This document shows positions 6,059 through 10,724 of a stretch of 10,724 nucleotides of DNA, in pieces. The position numbers and the translations under genes were made by a program. The notes under the pieces are model-generated. The model saw nothing but the letters and a program-made list of their open reading frames with translations, did no database searches and was not told where the DNA came from. Position 1 is the first letter of the stretch, and the number at the start of each line of letters is the position of its first letter. The stretch comes from Bifidobacterium breve (GTDB taxonomy: Bacteria > Actinomycetota > Acidimicrobiia > IMCC26256): assembly GCA_945907055.1 (NCBI GenBank), contig CAMDSG010000048.1:1-10724 (forward strand), given 5' to 3'.

Positions 6059-8694
6059 CCGGCGGTCACTGCCTCAGAAGCAGCGGCGACGACCAGACTC
6101 ATGGCCTCTTCGATGGCTGCAATTTTCGGGCCACCCCCGACTACTAGGTCAGCGCTCTTGGCAGTACCGCCACCAAGAAGTCTCGCTGCTCCTTGAGCAA
6201 TGGTCGCCGCCGAAGCACCATCCGCAACTAGGTCCTTTGTAACGGCAACCGCCAAGCCAGCCTTATCCCCATCAGGGTTGAGGCCAATTACTGCGGCAAT
6301 CCCAGAGGGCAGAGCGTCACGCACAGCAGCGGCGAGCAATCGCAGATCATCGGGAGTAAAGCCGTCACGCCGAACTACAACAATTCCTCCCTCTGCGTTG
6401 GCAGCCAACTCACCAGCCTGCGCAGCAGCTTGCTTAGCGCGCAGCCCTGCAACCTCATCGCCCAGCGATTTTACCTGGGCCATAAGTCGCTCGATCTTCT
6501 CTGGGACCTCGAGTTGAGTCGTGTTCATTGATGAGGCGATAGATCGCATGCGCTTCTCATCATCACGAATCTTCTCTAACGCATGTGAGCCGGTAACTGC
6601 CTCAATGCGACGCATATTGGCGCCAACAGATCCTTCACTCAAAATCTTAATTGGGCCGATGAAGCCGAGAGCGTGAACATGTGTGCCGCCGCAGAGTTCG
6701 ATTGATTGGGGGCCTGCCTCGAGTACCCGCACTACGTCGCCATACTTGTCTCCGAAGAATGCAACTGCCCCAATACTCTCGGCATGCGCCTTAGTTGTCT
6801 CGTAGTTTCGTACTGGGGCGTCACTGATTACCTCTGCATTGGCAAGCGCCTCGATGCGATCAATCTCTGCTTGGGTGACTCCCTCAAAATGACTAAAGTC
6901 GAAGCGCAGTCGCTCTGGAGCAACGTGTGATCCTGCCTGCTTGATGTGGTCTCCCAATACCTCTCTGAGAGCCCAGTGCAGAATGTGAGTCGCTGTGTGA
7001 TTTCGTCGAATATCGTCACGCCTATCGCCATCGATTGCAGCGGTTACCTCGACGCCATCAACTATCTCGCCAGCCTCAATACGTACACGGTGAATCGAGA
7101 GCGTCCCCGGGATCGCATAGGTGGTATCGAGCACCCTCATACGTAGCCCATCGGCACTCTCGATTGAGCCAGTATCGCCAACCTGACCACCGGACTCAGC
7201 GTAGAAAGGGGTCCGGTCTAGGAATACATCTACCTCTGCGCCCGAGCCTGCGCGGGCTAGCCGCTCGCCACCAGAGAGGATCGCCAAGACATGGGACCCC
7301 TCGGTCACATACTCAACTCGCCCAGTGAACTCCGTAGGTCCGTGGTCATCAAGAATCTCTCTGTACAGCTCAACGGGTGCTCCACCTGATCCGCCTGCGG
7401 CTTTGAGCGCATCTCGAGCTCGCGTGCGTTGCTCCCCCATAAGGGACTCGAACCCAGCGACATCTATGCCTCTACCGCGCTCACCGGCGATCTCGCGACT
7501 CAAGTCGATCGGGAACCCAAGAGTGTCATGGAGGAAGAAAGCTTTGTCTCCAGATACATCGCCCTCTTCGAGGACGTCATCTAGAAGCTCAACACCGCGA
7601 GCAAGAGTTCGCAAGAAGCGCTCTTCTTCTCGCCCAACAATGCCAAGAACAAGATCTCGGTTCTTCACCAAATCAGGGTATGCGGATCCCATCGCAGCGA
7701 TAGTTGCCTCCACCATGGATGGAGTTACCAGACTGCGTGTACCGAGTCGGTAAGCATGGCGCACCGCCCTGCGGATAATTCGGCGAAGCACATAACCGCG
7801 TTCGACATTCGAAGGCACTACGCCGTCGGAGACCAAGAACGTCATCGCCCGCCCATGCTCCGCGAGAATACGCAGCGAGACATCGGGCTCGCCCCCAGAC
7901 CCGTATACGACACCGGTGGTGCGCTCGGCCTGCGCAATAATTTCTCGGAAGAAATCGATATCCCAGACTGTAGGAACACCCTGCAGAACTGCAAGGTTGC
8001 GCTCTAATCCCGCACCCGTATCGACGCTTGGCTTTGGTAGCGGAGCCAGAGACCCATCAGGGCGAGCATCGAACTGCATGAATACAAGGTTCCATACCTC
8101 AACGAACCGATCCTCGCTTCCGAACTTAGGCCCACCATCTGCACCGAACTCGGGCCCTAGGTCCCAGAAGATCTCGGTACACGGACCGCATGGACCGGTA
8201 TCTGCCATACGCCAGAAGTTGTCCTCGCCCATGCGCTGAATACGCTCTGCAGGCACGCCGATGACATCGCGCCAAATTGCGGCAGCCTCATCATCTGTTT
8301 CATGCACGGTGACCCAGAGTCGATTTGGATCAAGGTCTAGACCCTGCGTGTATAACTCCCAAGCAAACGGAATCGCCTCTGCTTTGAAGTAATCGCCGAA
8401 TGAGAAGTTGCCGAGCATCTCGAAGAATGAGAAATGACGATTAGTGCGGCCAATATCATCGAGGTCGTTGTGCTTACCCCCCGCCCTCACACATTTCTGC
8501 ACCGAGGTAGCGCGTGGGTAGGGAGCTGGCTCCTCGCCGACGAAGTACGGCTTGAATGGCACCATCCCCGCAACAGTGAATAGAAGGCTCGCGTCGTGGG
8601 GAATCAAACTCGCCGATGGCACAACTGTGTGCCCGCGCTCGGCAAAGAAATCTAGGAAGGTGCTTCGGAGTTCATCAGAGTTACGTGGCGGCAC
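6055..8694 (-). CDS. alaS: Alanine-tRNA ligase AlaS
   Basis: AlaS charges tRNA-Ala with alanine and edits mischarged serine and glycine. At 879 aa it has all domains. The class II catalytic domain contains RATSVQKCVRAGGKHNDLDD (61-80, motif 1 region), FEMLGNFSFGDYF (91-103, motif 2) and DTGPCGPCTEI (165-175). The editing domain carries the zinc-binding set H566 and H570 (HTATH) plus C668 and H672 (CGGTH). The C-terminal region, with a coiled segment around 715-765 and a glycine-rich GGG ending, is the C-Ala domain. Start is GTG at 8694, 10 nt after the preceding gene's stop. No Shine-Dalgarno sequence is visible upstream, which is odd for such a heavily used gene; coupling to the upstream gene may supply ribosomes. 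No in-frame upstream start exists before a stop, and the N-terminus (FLDFFAERGHTVVPSAS) aligns well with the family. Confidence 0.97.
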   Translation of the reverse strand: MPPRNSDELRSTFLDFFAERGHTVVPSASLIPHDASLLFTVAGMVPFKPYFVGEEPAPYPRATSVQKCVRAGGKHNDLDDIGRTNRHFSFFEMLGNFSFGDYFKAEAIPFAWELYTQGLDLDPNRLWVTVHETDDEAAAIWRDVIGVPAERIQRMGEDNFWRMADTGPCGPCTEIFWDLGPEFGADGGPKFGSEDRFVEVWNLVFMQFDARPDGSLAPLPKPSVDTGAGLERNLAVLQGVPTVWDIDFFREIIAQAERTTGVVYGSGGEPDVSLRILAEHGRAMTFLVSDGVVPSNVERGYVLRRIIRRAVRHAYRLGTRSLVTPSMVEATIAAMGSAYPDLVKNRDLVLGIVGREEERFLRTLARGVELLDDVLEEGDVSGDKAFFLHDTLGFPIDLSREIAGERGRGIDVAGFESLMGEQRTRARDALKAAGGSGGAPVELYREILDDHGPTEFTGRVEYVTEGSHVLAILSGGERLARAGSGAEVDVFLDRTPFYAESGGQVGDTGSIESADGLRMRVLDTTYAIPGTLSIHRVRIEAGEIVDGVEVTAAIDGDRRDDIRRNHTATHILHWALREVLGDHIKQAGSHVAPERLRFDFSHFEGVTQAEIDRIEALANAEVISDAPVRNYETTKAHAESIGAVAFFGDKYGDVVRVLEAGPQSIELCGGTHVHALGFIGPIKILSEGSVGANMRRIEAVTGSHALEKIRDDEKRMRSIASSMNTTQLEVPEKIERLMAQVKSLGDEVAGLRAKQAAAQAGELAANAEGGIVVVRRDGFTPDDLRLLAAAVRDALPSGIAAVIGLNPDGDKAGLAVAVTKDLVADGASAATIAQGAARLLGGGTAKSADLVVGGGPKIAAIEEAMSLVVAAASEAVTAG

Positions 8695-8704
8695 GAGGGT
8701 GAGG

Positions 8705-9142
8705 CTAGCGAACGTTACGGCGCGCTCTTATGCTTGCGCGCTTAGAAATATGTCTGCCCCCTTGGGCCCCAGATTCGCTCTCCAACTCGAGGGGGGCCGC
8801 AGCCTCCTCCACAAGCCTCAAGTTGGCTCGTAGCGGCGGAGCGAGCAGCAGGTCCTCATCGGCAACCGGCTCTAAAATGGAGGACTTCACTCCCCTGGCC
8901 TCAATATCTGCTCGCATCTCGGCCTCGCGGGAGCGCATCACATCGCGACCCTCCGTGAATGCATCCCCGAGCGCATCGCCGATTCTTCGCGTAGTTGCAC
9001 CAGCCGAGGCCGCAGTACGGGTCAGTACCTCGGACGGGGCGAACCTGCGCGCCGCAGCCTTGGCCTTGCGAACCGCCCAAATTGAGGTTCCAAATCCGGC
9101 GGCGTATCCAGTCGCTGCCCAGAATGCTCTCTTAGGGACCAT
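8705..9142 (-). CDS. Small membrane-anchored protein upstream of alaS (DUF6167-like)
   Basis: This 145-aa protein has one N-terminal hydrophobic segment (about 6-24, FWAATGYAAGFGTSIWAV) followed by a basic stretch (25-33, KAKAAARR) and a soluble tail rich in Ala, Glu and Arg. Residues 54-84 (IGDALGDAFTEGRDVMRSREAEMRADI) look helical. Layout, the FW..G...G start and the position between a DUF948 gene and alaS match the small proteins annotated as DUF6167 in Streptomyces; the similarity is remembered, not computed. It is longer than those, with an extra C-terminal region ending in a basic RASIRARRNVR. Start is ATG at 9142, with GGAGA about 8 nt upstream. Function is unknown. It probably works at the cytoplasmic membrane, perhaps with the DUF948 protein. 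Confidence 0.65.
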   Translation of the reverse strand: MVPKRAFWAATGYAAGFGTSIWAVRKAKAAARRFAPSEVLTRTAASAGATTRRIGDALGDAFTEGRDVMRSREAEMRADIEARGVKSSILEPVADEDLLLAPPLRANLRLVEEAAAPLELESESGAQGGRHISKRASIRARRNVR

Positions 9143-9159
9143 CTCTATATCTCCATCAT

Positions 9160-9249
9160 CATTGCAGGGCTCTTTATTAAGGGATTCAGTATTAGGGGAT
9201 TTAGCATTAAGGGATTTATTATTTTGGGCCTCTTTATTACGGGAGTGGC
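9160..9249. repeat. Six degenerate 15-bp tandem repeats in the leader of the alaS-proximal genes
   Basis: The 142-bp gap between two operon genes contains six consecutive 15-bp units starting at 9160, 9175, 9190, 9205, 9220 and 9235. Consensus on the plus strand is (C/T)ATTAAGGGATTTAG. Units 9175, 9190 and 9205 are near-identical; the outer ones have diverged but all keep ATT at positions 2-4 and GGG at 7-9. GC is about 33% in units 2-5, well below the surroundings. Because 15 is a multiple of three, several frames stay open through the block, including antisense frames, but none starts or ends like a gene. On the transcribed strand the run is A-rich leader sequence just before the GGAGA ribosome binding site of the next gene. 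Confidence 0.75.
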
Positions 9250-9284
9250 TGTCTCAACGTCTACAAATCGCAGAGGCATTTTAG

Positions 9285-9653
9285 TTACGCACCACGACGA
9301 TCTGATTTACGCAGCCGGGCTACCGCACGCTTGGTTCCGGCACTAAACGCAATGACTTTTACAACTGGGTTTGAGACGGTACGCCTCAAGAGCCGAGAAG
9401 CCGAGTCTAGGTTCTCTCCAACTGACTCGGCGGTCGTAAGCAGCGCATCAACACGATCTACCTCAAAGGTGGCGTCTCTAACGGCGAGGCGCATCTCAGA
9501 GATCATGCCGACCGTCTCAATTCTTAGATCGTTCACAGTCCGGCGCAGACTTCTGAGAGTTGAGATCACCTGTAAAAGAGCCAAGAGCAGTGCTCCTACC
9601 AAGACGGCAAGCAAGACTGTCCCAACCGCCACGAGCCATTCAGATGCGCTCAA
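9285..9653 (-). CDS. DUF948-type membrane-anchored coiled-coil protein
   Basis: This 122-aa protein has one N-terminal membrane helix (about 7-30, LVAVGTVLLAVLVGALLLALL) followed by a heptad-like helical region through about residue 90, and the C-terminal segment NPVVKVIAFSAGTKRAVARLR (94-114). The membrane helix, the DRVDALL..AESVGENL...S.LL segment (65-88) and the 'P-V-K-V-AF' ending are typical of DUF948 proteins, which in actinobacteria sit near alaS and rarA. Start is TTG at 9653, overlapping the rarA stop as TTGA; a strong AGAGAGG ribosome binding site about 7 nt upstream supports this unusual start. The stop is followed by the repeat-containing gap. Molecular role is unknown; a cell-envelope location is inferred. 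Confidence 0.75.
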   Translation of the reverse strand: MSASEWLVAVGTVLLAVLVGALLLALLQVISTLRSLRRTVNDLRIETVGMISEMRLAVRDATFEVDRVDALLTTAESVGENLDSASRLLRRTVSNPVVKVIAFSAGTKRAVARLRKSDRRGA

Positions 9654-10724
9654 CTCTTAACCTCTCTCTGTTCTGGTCCTGTTCGCGAAATCTGGGGATC
9701 CCCATCTGCAGCCTCAACCGTAGCGAGCCGAGCAATGTCACGCCCACTCCCTGTGGGGCGCCAATAGATCCGAGAAGCAACCTCCTCGGGCCGATACTCC
9801 TGCTCCGCCCATGCCCCCGGTCGATCGTGAGGGTACACGTAGCCGACGCCATGCCCTAAAGCACTTGCGCCCTTGTAATGCCCATCCTTCAGGTGAGCCG
9901 GAACCATCCCAGTTGGGAGGGTTCGCACATCTGATGTAGCAGCCCCAATACCGAGCGTCACGGAGTTTGATTTAGGGCAATTGGCGAGGTAAACGACGCA
10001 ATGAGCAAGGTTGAGCTGGGCCTCTGGGAGGCCAACAAACTCCACCGCCTGAGCCGCAGCCATTGCGAGCGGGAGCGCTAAAGGATCCGCCATCCCCACA
10101 TCCTCAGAGGCGAGTATCACCAGGCGGCGGGCTACGTAGCGTGCATCCTCGCCAGCCTCGAGCATTCTCGCAAGCCAATAGAGGCCGGCATCAGCATCAG
10201 ATCCTCGAATTGATTTTATGAATGCGGAGATGATGTCGTAGTGCTCATCGGCGCCATATTGAATCGCCCGCGCCGCTAACGCCGCCTCTGCGCACTCGAG
10301 TGAAATCTCTTTAGTGGCCGACTCACAAGTAAGAGTTCCTGCAACCTCGAGGGAGGTAAGCAGATGGCGCGCATCCCCCTCGGCTCGGTCGACAAGGTGC
10401 TCCATGGCATCCTCTGAGATGCTCAACTCATCATCACCGAGCCCGCGTTCTCTATCGCTCAAGGCGCGAGCAACCAATTCGCGCAGCGCTTCTGCTGGTA
10501 CCGGCTCAAGCCGAAAGAGTGTGGAGCGACTCAACAGCGGAGCCGTTAGCGAAAAATATGGGTTCTCGGTCGTCGCCCCAACTAGTACAACAAGGCCCTC
10601 CTCGACATGGGGAAGGAGCGCATCTTGCTGAGTGCGATTAAATCTATGAACCTCATCAAGGAAAAGAATTGTTCCTTGCCCACGCTGCCCAAGGCGATCG
10701 CGTGCACGCTCTACTACCTCTCTG
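9650..10724 (-). CDS. rarA: Replication-associated recombination protein A, RarA/MgsA (5' part missing)
   Basis: RarA is an AAA+ ATPase related to clamp-loader subunits and to eukaryotic WRNIP1/Mgs1; it acts at stalled replication forks. The frame stays open to the right edge of the window, giving 357 residues of the C-terminal part; the Walker A loop lies outside. Just inside the edge is Walker B, GTILFLDEVHRFNRTQQDAL, then VEEGLVVLVGATTENP (sensor 1) and LTAPLLSRSTLFRLEPV with the arginine-finger region SR. Downstream come the sensor 2 segment GDARHLLTSLE and the tetramerisation region typical of RarA: HYDIISAFIKSIRGSDADAGLYWLARMLEAGEDARYVARRL, followed by ASEDVGMADP and HLKDGHY. The C-terminus runs about 30 residues beyond the last conserved block. 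The stop overlaps the DUF948 start. RarA starts are normally about 100 residues upstream of Walker B. Confidence 0.93.
   Translation of the reverse strand, partial: REVVERARDRLGQRGQGTILFLDEVHRFNRTQQDALLPHVEEGLVVLVGATTENPYFSLTAPLLSRSTLFRLEPVPAEALRELVARALSDRERGLGDDELSISEDAMEHLVDRAEGDARHLLTSLEVAGTLTCESATKEISLECAEAALAARAIQYGADEHYDIISAFIKSIRGSDADAGLYWLARMLEAGEDARYVARRLVILASEDVGMADPLALPLAMAAAQAVEFVGLPEAQLNLAHCVVYLANCPKSNSVTLGIGAATSDVRTLPTGMVPAHLKDGHYKGASALGHGVGYVYPHDRPGAWAEQEYRPEEVASRIYWRPTGSGRDIARLATVEAADGDPQISRTGPEQREVKS

Noticed and set aside
8730..9284. Long plus-strand open frame (184 codons) with pentapeptide-like repeats at its end
   Set aside because: It is antisense to a well-supported minus-strand gene with a good ribosome binding site, and stays open because the 15-bp repeats are a multiple of three. 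The repeat part uses many TTA codons and the rest resembles no family.
9143..9284. T-box or other tRNA-sensing leader ahead of the alaS genes
   Set aside because: No T-box sequence, specifier stem or terminator hairpin is present; the gap is taken up by the 15-bp repeat block.

Overview
The window is a stretch of bacterial chromosome, roughly 55-58% GC by eye, in which every confidently called gene lies on the minus strand, so transcription runs from high to low coordinates. The gene order rarA - DUF948-type protein - small membrane-anchored protein - alaS - ruvX - mltG - aroE is the arrangement I associate with Actinomycetota. Type IV pilus ATPase genes directly after aroE fit a non-streptomycete, deeper actinobacterial lineage such as Thermoleophilia, Rubrobacteria or Acidimicrobiia. 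This assignment is an inference from gene order; there is no rRNA in the window.

Region 1 (about 10724 down to 3766) is a compact housekeeping operon: the 3' part of rarA, a DUF948-like protein, a small N-terminally anchored protein, alaS, ruvX, mltG and aroE. Four of its six junctions are 4-nt start/stop overlaps (TTGA, GTGA, ATGA, ATGA), a strong sign of co-transcription and translational coupling. The only sizeable gap, 142 bp between the two small membrane-protein genes, holds an AT-rich run of six degenerate 15-bp tandem repeats.

Region 2 (about 3640 down to 1) is a type IV pilus module: a DUF4388 (PATAN-type) protein, the extension ATPase PilB and the start of the retraction ATPase PilT. 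The three genes are not tightly packed. Each has its own leader of about 100-200 bp, and each leader contains the same promoter-like element on the minus strand: CCT(A/C)(C/A)AG, 15 bp, then (G/T)CCGATA(A/G). This closely matches the sigma-28 class (FliA/WhiG/SigD; TAAAG, about 15 bp, GCCGATAA) and sits 22-42 nt upstream of a good ribosome binding site. I take it to be a small sigma-28 regulon for pilus motor genes, and it is the most interesting feature of the window.

PilB begins with an almost perfect cyclic-di-GMP-binding MshEN domain: two 24-residue motifs with a 5-residue spacer. PilT unusually carries the same domain fused to its N-terminus, but with key glycines lost. Second-messenger control of the motor, and perhaps of its transcription through a WhiG/RsiG-type switch, is therefore a reasonable inference. 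The 214-bp gap between aroE and the DUF4388 gene also contains a possible 42-codon plus-strand ORF of unknown status. The palindrome CGATCG is clearly over-represented across the window.
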